Assembly: GCA_023213395.1 (NCBI GenBank)
Contig: CM041465.1
Coordinates: forward strand, 38,137,741 to 38,201,740
Reading direction: 5' to 3'
DNA length: 64,000 nt
DNA from: Cycas panzhihuaensis
Taxonomy: Eukaryota > Cycadophyta
The notes below the pieces were generated by a model that was not told where the DNA came from, did no database searches, and saw nothing but the letters and a program-made list of their open reading frames with translations. Positions 22,981 through 42,340 of this stretch are shown here, piece after piece (the stretch's first letter is position 1; every line of letters starts with the position of its first letter). The position numbers were made by a program, and so were the translations under genes.

Positions 22981-25900
22981 AATCAACCACCACAGTGGAT
23001 CCTTGACTCCAGTGCATCCCATCACATGACTGGACACCAGAAAAATTTAACCACTTATCAATCCGAAATGAACTCTGAAGAAGAGATTTCTTTCGGAAGT
23101 GGTAATCAACTTAAAGTCAAAGGATCAGGTGATGTTATCTTAAAAGATGGTTCAATCAAGGACATTTTTTACATACCTGGTTTGTTACCAAACCTACTCT
23201 CAATCTATCAGATCTGCTAGAAAGACCTTATCGTCGAATTCTAGAAAAATAAATTTATCATAAGGGAACCATCAAACAAATTCAGACATATTGCCTTAAG
23301 ACCTGTTGATAATAACACATGTCTCTATAGTCTAACCAGTCTTCAAAATAACAAATCAAAATCTTTTAGTGCTTTTATTGCCAAAATTGACTCAATCAAC
23401 AAACTTTGGCATGCAAGATTTGGCCATACAAGTTATGGCAAACTATAATATTTAAAGAAACATGAAATGGTTCATGGTTTATCACCCTTAAATACTGTTT
23501 ATGGTGTTTGTGAAGCCTGTGTGACAGGCAAACAACACATGGATCCATTTCTACACAAAACTCAATACATAATAACTGCTCCACTTAAACTTGTACACTC
23601 TGACATATGTGGACCCTTTCATGTAACATCATACTTAGGTTCTCATTATTTTGTTACATTCATAGATGATTATTTAAGAAAATATTAGGTTTATATGCTC
23701 AAAACACGTAGTCAAGTATTTGACATTTTCGTTGAATATAAAACATTAGTTGAAAATTAATCAAATTCAAGAATCAAAATATTTTGATTTGATAATGCTA
23801 AGGAATATTTAAGTGGAAAATTTACTTCTTTTTGTAAATCACGCAGAGTTCAGTTTTAATATTCCATTGCTTACACACCTCAACAAAACAGTGTTACTGA
23901 ATACAAAAACCATACTCTTGTTGAAATGACTCGTTACATGTTACATGAAGAGAATCTATATTTAAAATTATGGGCAGAAGCAATTAACTGCTCTAATTAT
24001 TTATTAAATTGTTTACCTAGTAAATATCTACAGAATATTACTCTAGAACAAAAATGGTCTCGAAGAAAACCATCTGTCAATCATTTATAAATCTTTAGCA
24101 GTATTACATGGGGATATATCCATCACAAAAAATGTAAAAAATTAGATAAAAAAAGTCAAAAATACATCTTCGTTGGCTACAGCGAAAAGAGTAAAGCTTT
24201 TAGACTCTTAGATCCAGTCATACATAACATTTTTATTTTGCGTGATGTAATACTTAATGAAGAAGGATCTTCTTCAATATCTACTTATATAGAACTTCCT
24301 ATTGAAAATTTATTAACCAACACTTATTTGGTTGACCCTTCTGATAAACAAGTTGATTCAGAAGTTATAGAATCTTTATCAACTCAAGTCCAAAATTGGA
24401 CTATATCTTAACCCAATCGAAATGCATCCTTCCTTCAAAGCTAGTTCATCAAATCAACCTGCATCTTCAAATACAATTACTCACAAGCAACCTGTTTGGG
24501 CAACAAAAATACTTGTTGATGCTGGATTTGATGTAGGTAATCCTATCAATTCCAGACACACACGTACACAAAAATTACATGCTAATTTTACCTTAATAGC
24601 AAAAATAATGGACAACAATGATCCCAAAACATTTAAACAAGCTAGCAACAATCCTGTATGGCAGGATGCTATGCAAACTGAATTTGATACCTTAATTAAA
24701 AATTTAACCTGGGATCTTATTCCTCCCCCACCTGGGAAAACTGTCATCGACTATAAATGGGTCTATAAGACTAAAAATAACTCAACAGGCATAGTTGAAA
24801 AATATAAAGCTCGCCTTGTTGCCAAAGGATTTTCTCAAATAGATGGTATTAATTATAATGAAACCTTTGCCCCTATTGCAAAGATAAACACAATCAAGAC
24901 AATTATTGCTCTTGCAGCTAATTTTGGTTAGGAAATCCACCAAATGGATGTTGAGAGTGCTTTCTTGAATGATGATCTCAAAGAAGAGATCTATATGTCA
25001 CAACTACTTGGATTTATAAAAATCCTAATTTAGTTTACAAACATAAAAAATCTATTTACGGTTTAAAACAAGCTCCTTGAGCTTGGTATACCAAAGTCGA
25101 TGATTATTTAATTCACATTAGATACACTAGATATATTAGTGATCTAAATCTTTATTTTAAATGTGAAAATAAAAATCTTAATATTCTAATCCTATATGTT
25201 GATGACATTATTATTACTGGATCATCAATTCATAATATTCATCATCTAAAATCTATTTTAATGAACAAATTCAAAATGACTAATTTAGGTTTATTACCTT
25301 ACTTTCTTAGTTTACAAGTTTATCAAAATCATTCAAATATAACAATATCTCAACCTAAGTATATTCTAGACTTAATTCAGCGGTTTAACATGGAAAATGC
25401 TAAATCCATATCAAATCTATTACAGTCAGGAGTTAAACTATCTACTGATTGTCCAACTCCCTTATGTGATCTAACTCTATACAGACAACTGATTGGTAGT
25501 CTTATCTATCTTACTCACACTCGCCCTAACATTTCTTATGTTGTTGTTTTATGTTCTCGTTATATGCAACAACCACACGAATCTAATTGGAAAGCCATTA
25601 AATGTATCTTACATTATCTAAAGCATACTATCTTTTATGGACTAACTTATAATTTTTGTAATAAACTACTAACGTTAACTGGATATACTGATTATGATTA
25701 GGCAAGTGATATATCTGATCGTAAATCTACTTTAGGTTATGTATTTTTTATAGATTCCTCACCTATTACTTGGTCTAGCAAAAAAATGCAGGCACTAGCG
25801 TTATCAACGACTGAAGCTGAATATCGAGCATTAGTTGAAGTTGGTAAAGAAACACTATGGCTTAAATCACTACTAAATGAAATTGGTCTCTCTCTAAACT

Positions 25901-26163
25901 CTTCAATTGAAATTCAAGTTGATAATCAAGGTGTAATTGCTATAGCTACAAATCCAGTTTCTCATTTTAGGACTAAGAATATTGAATTACATCAACATTT
26001 TATTCACAATTTAGTTACTGATAACCTTATTTCTCTATCTTATTATGCAACAGATTTACAGATTGCTGTCATTCTTACAAAGTCTTTGATTGAAGCAAAG
26101 ATTTTAAATCTCAAAGATCTGTTGCAGATAAAAGAAGTCTCCATCAAAGGGGGATCACCGTGA
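22981..26163 (+). pseudogene. pol: Copia-C pol pseudogene
   Basis: Copia pol in order. Protease begins near 22996 (WILDSSASHHMTG; the usual DSGA is DSSA). GAG-pre-integrase has LWHARFGHTSYG and CEACVTGKQH (about 23400-23550). Integrase keeps Asp 23602-23604, Asp 23791-23793 and Glu 23899-23901. RT spans about 24630-25440 with VWQDAMQTEFDTL, RLVAKGFSQ and an intact YVDD at 25195-25206. A frameshift lies near 25010, and stops replace Trp (24930) and Arg (25078). RNase H has STEAEYRA and ends at the 26161-26163 stop. The longest open pieces are 24422-24931, 25261-25701 and 25786-26163. Catalytic residues survive better here than in any other pol of the window. Confidence 0.92.
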
Positions 26164-26200
26164 TGAAGCTCTTCTTTTCTCTCCAGTACAAAAGTTTACA

Positions 26201-26211
26201 TTAAAGGGGGA
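26201..26211 (+). other. Polypurine tract of Copia-C
   Basis: TTAAAGGGGGA directly before the 3' LTR, the priming site for plus-strand DNA. Confidence 0.88.
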
Positions 26212-26646
26212 TGTTAGGATGTTAGATGATATAATGTAAACTTTATATTTCTTTATGTTATTATTTAGTCACATGTCTAATATGTATTTTAAGTGATTAT
26301 AATGTTTTAAACTTAGGATTATTTTATTAATTTGTGGATGGTCGTTGAAATACGGAACTGCATTCCAACAAATCTCCGTAGTATTTATTCATCTCCTAGA
26401 TTCATGGAGATGGTTCCAAGAATCTAGGAGGGCTGTCCAAATGCCTATTTAAAGGCTAGTTTTGTGTTGGTGGTTTTATATAATGGTTTTAATTCTTTAT
26501 TAATAAATTAGATTTAGGAGGTGGTTTTTCTTCCCTAGAACGGGTTTTCCACCTGCCAAATAATGTGTACCTATGCAGTGTTATTTCCCGTTATTACTTG
26601 CATATTTAGATCCTGTTAACGCTGTACATATGCCACTTCTCTCACA
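26212..26646 (+). repeat. Copia-C 3' LTR (435 bp)
   Basis: TGTTAGG...CTCACA, the same length as the 5' LTR; TATTTAAAG at 26446-26454. Confidence 0.93.
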
Positions 26647-26651
26647 AAGGG
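26647..26651. other. Target-site duplication of Copia-C, right
   Basis: AAGGG, identical to 19397-19401. Confidence 0.88.
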
Positions 26652-26892
26652 TAAATATTTTATGCCCACTTTATCTTTCAAATATTTCTTTGGAATGGTC
26701 ACTATTAGTACAGAGATGATTGTTTATAGGTTAATACTTGTAAGAGACAAGTATATGAATGTTGGATATACATAGGTTATAAGTGATGACATAACACATA
26801 GGATATAGGTTACAAGATCCAATAAACAGATTAAAGATCAAGGCATGAAGACTTGAAGGCAAGATTCAAAGACATTAAACATTATGAGGGAA
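26652..26892 (+). other. Tail-B and polypurine tract of composite B
   Basis: Non-coding 3' tail of about 230 bp ending in a decayed purine tract (ATTATGAGGGAA, 26881-26892). Homologous tails lie inverted at 31486-31732 (E) and 40233-40468 (D), each joined to the same point of the antisense pol. Confidence 0.7.
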
Positions 26893-27352
26893 TGTTGAAA
26901 TATGTTTAATCACATATGTAATGTTTAATATATATGATATACATATATATATCCCACTATTCACATATATTAAGATATGTGAAATGTACACATATCCATG
27001 TAATCATACTATTAGATGATGTAAAGGCTTATGATATATCATAGGCTACTCATGAGGTGAATATTATTATAAATATGTACACGCACCACTTAAAAATAGG
27101 ACAAAGGTTGAAGACTTAGAGATGTAATCATTACAATCATAAGAAGAGTCCAAACTCCACCTTCTTCTATGGTTTTTCCCACATTTATTTTTTCACATAT
27201 AAATCTTAGTGTCGATCTTATAATGATGCTTATGAATACTTTACATGTTTGATACTTTATTTTATCATACTGATTCATTTATTTGTATGTGTATCTCATG
27301 ATTTAATTTCATTAAGCATCATATATTCCCTTGTTAGTCTATATTTCTCTTA
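26893..27352 (+). repeat. LTR-B of composite B (460 bp)
   Basis: Starts TGTTGAAATATG after the purine tract and ends CTCTTA before a second primer site (TGGCATCATAGCAT, 27353-27366). A TATAAAT box is at 27068-27074. Homologues lie inverted at 31027-31485 and 39780-40232. Confidence 0.75.
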
Positions 27353-27941
27353 TGGCATCATAGCATAATTATAAATTTTAACACAGCTGATAAGAAAATA
27401 TATGGAAATGACTCCAATGAAGACCTTATCCTAATACTTTTACTTTCAATATTTGTATATTTTACTTGTAATAATATAAGTGGCTCTTAAGAAATCATAC
27501 TAATCATTCAATATTTATTTTGTCCAAAAAATTCATAAGTAAGATTTTTATTTTTACCTTGTAATTACTTATTGCCAATCACACCTTAAGTATATCTTTC
27601 AAGCATAGCCTTATTACCTTAAAATATACTATTTACACTATCACAAAAAGATCTTAAGGAATTTTTATTAAATTATCCAATGTCAATATCAACCTCTTAT
27701 AATAGATTTAGGGAATCCATAACCAAATGCCTTTATTGTTAGCAATATAATTGACCCTCAAAAGGGTTGATTTTAGTTATACAACTACTAATGTATTTTT
27801 CTTCCCATAATAATAATTTACTTCACTCTTTTTGTTCCAACTATTTGTGATTTAATTACACTAATTGTAATCATCAAAAGACTTTATTATGAAACACAAT
27901 AAGGGATTTGATTATTTTGCTTTCCCTTTCAAATGTCTATT
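27353..27941 (+). other. Primer site and leader following LTR-B
   Basis: Begins with the primer-site variant TGGCATCATAGCAT, then non-coding AT-rich sequence. The first 170-240 bp match, inverted, the sequences beside LTR-B in E (30843-31026) and D (39573-39779). So LTR-B is followed by the start of another internal region, as in a tandem LTR array. It ends in the long microsatellite. Confidence 0.6.
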
Positions 27942-30842
<2,901 letters not shown>

Positions 30843-30844
<2 letters not shown>

Positions 30845-31026
30845 ATTTTTTTAGATAAAATAAACATTCAACGATTAATATGATTTTTTTAGATCTACTT
30901 ATATTATTACTAGTAAAATATACAAATATTAAAAGTAAAGAGTATTAGACTAATGCCTACATTAGTGCCATTTCCATATATTTTCTTATCAGGTGTGTTA
31001 AAATTTATAATTATGTTATGATACCA
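30843..31026 (-). other. Leader and primer site of composite E
   Basis: On the minus strand this starts with TGGTATCATAACATAA (primer site, 31011-31026) and runs into the microsatellite after about 170 bp. It is homologous to 27353 onward. Confidence 0.65.
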
Positions 31027-31485
31027 TAACTTAAATGGGGAGTAACAAGTGAATATATGATACTTATTAAAATTAACTCATGAGATATGCACATAAATAA
31101 ATGAATCAATATGATAAATTGAAGTATCAAACATCTAAAGTATTCATAACCATCGCTATAAGAGAGACACTAAGATTTATATGTGAAAGACTAAGTGTGG
31201 AAAAAACCACAGAAGAAGGTGGAGTTTGCACTCCTCTTATAATCATAATTATTACATCTTTAGCTCTTCAACCTTTCTCTAGTTATTAAGTGGTGTGTAT
31301 ACATATTTATAATTATATTCACCTCATGTGTAGTCTATGATGTGTCATGAGTTTTTACATTATCTAATAGTATAACTACATAGATACGTGTACAACTCAT
31401 ATATCTCAATGTATGTAAATAGTGGATGTGTATGTGTATATCATATATATTAAACGTTACATATGTGATTAAACATATTTCAATA
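31027..31485 (-). repeat. LTR-B of composite E (459 bp)
   Basis: Inverted relative to 26893-27352. Minus-strand start TATTGAAATATG follows a clean purine tract (TTAAGGGGGAA, 31486-31497 reversed). Confidence 0.75.
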
Positions 31486-31732
31486 TTCCCCCTTAATGTT
31501 TAAGGCCTTTGAATATTGCCTTCAAGTCTTCATGCCTTGATCTTTAACTTGTATGTTGGATCCTATAATCTATATCTTATGTGTTGTGTCATCACTTGTA
31601 ACCTATGTATGTCCAACATCTGTATGCTTATCTCTTGCAAGTATTAACCTATAAATAGTCATTTATGTACCAATATTGACCATTGCAAAGTAATGTTTGA
31701 AAGATAAAGTGGACATTAAATATTTATCCTTA
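31486..31732 (-). other. Polypurine tract and tail-B of composite E
   Basis: Inverted counterpart of 26652-26892. It joins the pol fragment at TTTATCCTTAGATTATA, the same junction as in copy D. Confidence 0.68.
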
Positions 31733-32478
31733 GATTATATAATGGGGGAGAATTCATTTTGAATAAATTATAGAACTATTATAGGTATTATGGGATATGA
31801 AAACAACTTACTAATCCCTACACCCCTTAATAAAATAGGGTAGTATAAAGAAAAATTAGGACTATCATTGATATGACTAGGAATATGGCTAAGGATAAGC
31901 ATTTTGGTAATGAATATTAGGTAAAAGTTGTACTTATAGCTATTTACCTATTAAACAAATGCATAACTAAGGTAGTGAGATGGGACACACCTAAGGAGGC
32001 TTGGATACGTGACAAACCAAGTATCAAATACTTAAGAGTTTTTTAGTACATAACATATACACATATTTCTAAATAGAGAAGGACAAAGTTTAATGATAAA
32101 ATAGGGATGCCATTTTTAATGAAGATGAATTCAATCAAAAGGAAGCTATTGAAAAAGACAAAGGCAAAAACATTATAATTGATGTGGATTCTAACTTAAC
32201 TAGTATAAATATACCTAGTACAAGTGGAGTAGGTCCATCCACTTGAAATCAAATAGTTCTAAAATAGGTGCAAATGGGTCATAACCCTCAAAATATTTTA
32301 GATACAAACTTTGAGAGAAGAACAATAAGATCTCGAAGGGTAAATTTTACACTAATGACTCAAACTATGGAGTTAAATAAGCTTCAAAATTTTGAAGAGG
32401 CAAATAGTGAAGTTGAATAGAAAAATATAAAGTTAGAAGAAAGCTTACTATTGACTATAAGATTATATGTGAATAACC
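31733..32478 (+). pseudogene. pol: Copia pol fragment of composite E
   Basis: Begins in the middle of integrase (GEFI, then VVLIAIYLLNKCITKVVRW and TPKEAWIR). After the IN-RT linker it jumps by deletion (about 490 bp relative to copy D, near 32427) straight to the RT active-site segment. The catalytic motif is YVNN at 32466-32477. The double stop at 31828-31833 is shared with D and B. The pol sequence then dissolves into (CA)n. Confidence 0.78.
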
Positions 32479-32480
32479 TT

Positions 32481-33534
<1,054 letters not shown>

Positions 33535-33553
33535 CACACACATACATACACAC

Positions 33554-33936
<383 letters not shown>

Positions 33937-33949
33937 ACATACATACCTC

Positions 33950-34014
33950 AACTTGTATATAAAGTTGGAAGAAAGCTTAATATTGACTATAAGATTATAT
34001 GTGAATAACCTTTA
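33950..34014 (+). pseudogene. Duplicated RT segment 3, with YVNN
   Basis: About 65 bp with the same RT stretch as 33554, continuing through YVNN (33998-34009) before passing into TA repeats. Segments 2 and 3, with their preceding GA/CA blocks, form a tandem duplication of about 395 bp. Confidence 0.82.
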
Positions 34015-36774
<2,760 letters not shown>

Positions 36775-36789
36775 TGGTATTAGAGTGGG
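36775..36789 (+). other. Primer-binding site of gypsy L
   Basis: TGGTATTAGAGTGGG, close to the initiator Met-tRNA complement; same AAG-TGGTAT context as gypsy M. Confidence 0.75.
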
Positions 36790-37514
36790 CAATCCATACC
36801 TTGTGAGAGAGTCAAAGGTACGAAATAATCAAATTTTTTTACATCATTTTTTTCTCATCAGTACCTATTCTCATTTAATTTTTGTTTAGTTACTTTATTT
36901 TTTTAGTGTAGATAATACTGTAATTGAGGAGCTATCCTAATATTGCCACTGGGCAATTTTCTTTTGCATTTATATAGAGACCCTATGCAAGGGGTCTATA
37001 AATATCATGAGGATCTATCGTTTTGGGCTAAGTGCATTATGGTTTTTCTATCCCTTGTGTGAAGGACTAGAGATCACACTTTTGAATCAGCCTTATATAG
37101 AACTCAGCTATGGAATTATACCTCCACGTACCTGTGGGTATATAGGAGGACCCCCTAGATAGGCCTTCTTAGTATAGGTAACCATAGGAAACCTATTGAT
37201 CATCTATAATTTATAGTACATCGGCAAGCAGTTAGCCCCTAGAAGTTACTCTCCACGTACCCTAGAGACGGGATAGTATGACTATAAAGTAGAGCATTTA
37301 CCTCTGTAAGTTGATATTATTTATGATTGGGATCAATATATCAAAGGGCGTACAAACTAGATAAGCCTATACCTAGTGTACCTAATCAGTTTATTAGTGG
37401 TTTATTCGTATATAGTTAGTCGATGAGTCAATCATCATCAATTTGTTAAATCTAGTGTATTTATCCACTTTGTCATTAGCTCATACGTAAATAGTCAGTC
37501 AGCTAACTAGTGAC

Positions 37515-37608
37515 CAAAAAGCAAAAAAAAAAGTAAAAAAAGAAGTAAAAAGCAAAAAATAAAAAGGAAGAAAAGTAAAAAAATAAAAAAGAAAAAGAAA
37601 AAAAATCC
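37515..37608 (+). repeat. A-rich purine tract in the gypsy L leader
   Basis: About 95 bp of almost pure A with scattered G, roughly 740 bp after the primer site. A matching tract sits at the same place in gypsy M (46554-46641). Confidence 0.9.
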
Positions 37609-37714
37609 ATATTACCTCATTGTAAAATATTGGGGATAACAGTCTATAGCCACCCTATCAAATCCTTTTCATTCACATTTACCAACTAGGATTCAACTTA
37701 GGTCTTGTGAATAA

Positions 37715-38750
37715 ATGGCCCTTAAGATGAACCTAACTTGCACTCAAAATCTCAATGATGATATCACATAACTTCGAGGAGATATATTACAAATCCAAAA
37801 TAACTTTAATGAAAAATTTAAAACAGTAATGCTAGAGCTCACATCCATGAAGCCTTTTAAGGAAGAAAAGATTAACTTTGATGATACTACTCACATAGGT
37901 GAGGGTCATTTCATTAAAGAAGATAAAGGTAATGATGGTATGTACTTTCATCTAAACTTCCTTCCCAAGGTAGAAATCAAGAAGTTCAATGGAAAATTTG
38001 TATGTACCTAAATTACCCAAATGGAATAATACTTTTCTCTTCATCAAGTTCCAATAGATAAGAAGATCCCTCTTACTTCTCTACACATGGAAACTAAACC
38101 CTATCAATGGTACCAATAGGTTATAAAAATAATTGGTGGGGTTAGTTATCAATGGGAGGGTTTTTTCAAGGATCTTACAGTTTAATATGATAGTACCAGG
38201 GATTATGACAACTTTAACTAGTTAGCTAAAGTCAGATAGAAGGGGACTATTTCATCTTATATAGTAGAAGACCAACATCTCTCCACAAGGGTTGATGGTC
38301 TTTGCCAGTATAAATTACTTGAGTTATACATTGGTGGGTTACAAGATGGCATCATATATGAGTTACGACTCATAAAACATGATAACATCTCTACAACTAT
38401 CAAATTTTCTTGACATATTGAAGCAAAAAATAGGGCATCCCGACCCCTCCAATGATTATTCCTAGAAAAATGACCACAATTTCAGGTTCCTGGTGTGCAG
38501 TAAATGACTTCCTAAGAGATGGATGAGAAACAATTGAAAGTGTTATGTTTTTGTTGTAACCAAAAGTAGAATAAAGATCATAAGTGTCCTAAATGATGCT
38601 TATTCATAATTGAGGATGTCCAAGATGATGAACCAGTAGATGAAGCCTCATTAGAGCCAAAAAATAATGATTATGACCCACTTGATGAGGAATAAGAAGA
38701 TACTATTACTATATCTATTCATGCCCTAGCTAGAATTGCAGCCCCTCAGT
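37715..38750 (+). pseudogene. gag: Gypsy L gag pseudogene
   Basis: Likely start ATG at 37715 (MALKMNLTCTQNLNDDI). The first 98 codons are open to 38009, with a coiled-coil-like N-terminus (TQLRGDILQIQNNF) and then LPKVEIKKFNGKF. The frame continues through several stops at likely Gln or Trp codons. A zinc knuckle of the gypsy type (CFCCNQK, then NKDHKC) is at about 38546-38590. Structural capsid/nucleocapsid role; dead. Confidence 0.82.
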
Positions 38751-39147
38751 CACTCAAATTTATTGGGTACATTAAGAAAAGGAAGGTATCCTCATAGATT
38801 CTAGGAGCACCCACAATTTCATTAATTGAAAACTTGCTAAAAAACTCAATTGTTTTCCATATCCTGTAAAAAATTTCTAGGTTATGATGGGTAATGGAGG
38901 GATTCTCATTTATAGGAGAAAATGTCACAACATCAAGTTGCAAATGGGTGACTATCACCTCTCTACTTCTATGTATGCCAATCTTGTTAGAGGAGTTGAT
39001 GTTGTATGGGGGATATAATGGCTCAAGCCACTTGGGACCACTCAACTAAATATGCAAGAGCTTTTCATCTGATTTACTTCTGAAGGAATTGACTATCAAT
39101 TGAATGGGATCATTCCTCCTCCAACCCTAATCATTAGCTCACACTGT
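38751..39147 (+). pseudogene. Gypsy L protease fragment
   Basis: Frames contain DSRSTHNFIN (the D-[ST]-G motif with Gly changed to Arg), KLAKKLNCFPYPV, YHLSTSMYANLVRGVDVV and QELFI in the order of plant gypsy retropepsins. It is cut off at about 39147, where the microsatellite begins, before RT. Confidence 0.78.
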
Positions 39148-39572
<425 letters not shown>

Positions 39573-39779
39573 AGGTAAAAATAAAAATTCTACTTATGAA
39601 GTTTTTAGATAAAAGAAACATTCAGAGATTAATATGATTTCTTCAGATCCACTTATATTATTACAAGTAAAATATACAAATATTAAAAGTAAAGAGTGTT
39701 AGAATAATGCCTACATTGGTGCTATTTCCATATATTTTCTTATCAAGTGTGTTAAAATTTATAATTATGCTAACATCAT

Positions 39780-40232
39780 GTGAATTTAGAATAACACGTG
39801 AATATACGATGCTTATTAAAATTAACTCATGAGATATGCATACAAATAAATGAATCAATATGATAAATTAAAGTATCAAATATGTGAAGTATTCATAAAC
39901 ATCACTATAAGAGAGATATCAAGATTTATATATAAAAGACTAAGTGTGGAAAAAACCACAGAAGAAGGTGGAGTTTGGACTCTTCTTATAATCATAATGA
40001 TTACATCTCTAGGTCTTCAACCTTTCTCTAGTTCTTAAGTGGTGTGTGTACATATTTATAATTATATTCATCTCATGAGTAGCCTATGATGTGTCATAAA
40101 CTTTTACATTATCTAATATTATAATTACATGGATATGTATACGTCTCATATATCTCAATGTATGTAAATAGTGGGATGTGTATGTGTATGTATACATTAA
40201 ACATTACATATGTTATTAAACATATTTCAACA
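39780..40232 (-). repeat. LTR-B of composite D
   Basis: Minus-strand start TGTTGAAATATG follows a purine tract (ATTAAAGGGGAA reversed, 40233-40245). The inner end is decayed near 39780. Confidence 0.72.
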
Positions 40233-40468
40233 TTCCCCTTTAATGTTTAATATCCTTGAATCTTACCTTCAAGTCTTCATGCCTTGATCTTTAACTTGTA
40301 TATTAGATCCTGTAACCTATATCCTGTGTGTTGTGTCATCACTTGGAACCTATGTATGTCCAACATCCATATACTTGTCTCTTACAAGTATTAACCTATA
40401 AATAGTCATCTATATACTGATAGTGTCTATTGCAAATCAATGTTTAAAAGGTAAAGTGGGTATAAAAT

Positions 40469-42340
40469 ATTTATCTTTAGATTATATAATAGGGGAGAAT
40501 TCATTTCAAATAAATTCTAGAACTATTGTAGGTATTATGGGATAAGAAAACAACTTACTAATACCTACAACCCTTAATAAAATAGGGTAGTCCAAAGAAA
40601 AAATAGGACCATTATTGAGATGACTAGGAGTATGCTTAAGGATAATAATTTTGGCAATGAATATTGGGTAAAGGTTGTACTTATAGCCATTTACTTATTA
40701 AACAAATGCATAACTAAGGTAGTGAGATGGGTCACACCTAAGGAGGCTTGGATACGTTACAAACCAAGCATCAAACACTTAAGATTTTTTTAGTACATAA
40801 CATATATACATATTTATAAACAAACAAGGACAAAGTTCAATGATAAAATCACTAAATGTATATTTATAGGATATAGTGATATATTAAGATCCTATAAAGT
40901 ATATGACCTTAAGGGAAAAAGAATCATTATCAATATGGATACCATCTTTAATGAAGATGAATTCTATCAAAAGGAAGCTATTGAAAAAGATAAAGGTAAA
41001 AACATTATAATTAATGTAGATTCTAACTTAAGTGGTATAAATATACCTAGTACAAGTGGAGCAGGTCCATCCACTTCAAATCAAATGGTTCTAAAATAGG
41101 TGTAAATGGGTCATAACCCTTAAAATATTTTAGATACAAGCTTTGAGAGAAGGACAATAAGATCTTAAAAGGTAAATTTTACACCAATAACTCAAACTAT
41201 AGAGTTAAATAAGCCTCAAAATTTTGAAGAGGCAAATAGCCAAGTTGAATGGAAAAATACAATGAAGGAAGAATATAATACCTTAATGAAGAATGACACT
41301 TGGAAGATAGTTGATTTTCCAATAAGAAAAAATACTATTGGGACAAAATAAGTCTACAGGACCGAGTATAAGTCAGATAGTTCTATTAATAAATACAATG
41401 CATGATCAGTTACAAAGGGCTACACTCAAGTTAAGGGCATACACTATAATGAAACATTTACACCAGTTGAAAGGATGGAAACTATTAGATTAATTATAGC
41501 CTTAGTTGCATAACAAGGTTGGGCAATCCATTAGATGAATGTGAAGAGTGCCTTCCTAAGTGGATATATTAATAAAGAGATATATGTCCAGTAATCTAAG
41601 GGTTTTGAAGTAAAAGGAAAGTTAGACAAGGTCTATAAACTGAAAAAGGCCTTATATGGACTCAAACAAGTACTTAGAGTATGGTACTCTAGCATTGATA
41701 AGTACTTTAAAGATAAAGGGTTCTTAAGGAGCCAATCAAACCTCAGCTTGTATATAAAGTTGGAAGAAAACTTAATATTGATTGTAGGCTTATATATGAA
41801 TAACCTAGTATATACTAGGAATTATGATTACTTATCCCAAAAATTTAAGAAAGATATATGAAAAGAGTTAAAAATGATAAATTTAGAACTTATTCATTAT
41901 TTCTTAGGTATTGAAGTGTCACAGGATGAAAATGAGATATTTAGATCATAAAGAAAATACACATTAGATATATTACATAAATTTAACATGGACAGTTGCA
42001 ATCCACTTATAACACCAACATAAGTTAGGTTAAAATTATCTAAGTTTAAGGAATTTGAATGAATTGACCCTACACTTACAAGCAATTGATTGGGAGCCTT
42101 TTTTACTTGACTTCAACTCAACCATACATTATGTATACAATTAGTATGATTTTGTAGGTTTATGTATGAGCCTACGGTAAAACATTAGCAAGCAATAAAA
42201 AGGATTCTGAGGTATCTCAGAGGAACCATCAGGTATAATCTACATTATAGATCATTAGTGGATTATAGGTTAATTAGTTATAAAAACTTAAATAGGGCAG
42301 GTAGTATAGATGATAAGAAGTCTAGTTTAGATTTTACCTT
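40469..42340 (+). pseudogene. pol: Copia pol fragment of composite D (IN-RT-RNaseH start)
   Basis: Reads in one frame for over 600 codons with few indels. It starts at the second catalytic region of integrase (GEFISNKF) and goes on through VVLIAIYLLNKC, the C-terminal KCIFIGYS, an IN-RT linker ending PSTSNQ, and RT (VEWKNTMKEEYNTLMKN, ETFTPVERME, LKKALYGLKQ). It ends at the start of RNase H (GSIDDKKSS). Stops fall mainly where Gln, Trp or Arg is expected, including a double stop at 40575-40580. The catalytic motif is YMNN at 41793-41804. It lacks gag, protease and the first half of integrase. It is antisense to the flanking LTRs. Confidence 0.85.
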
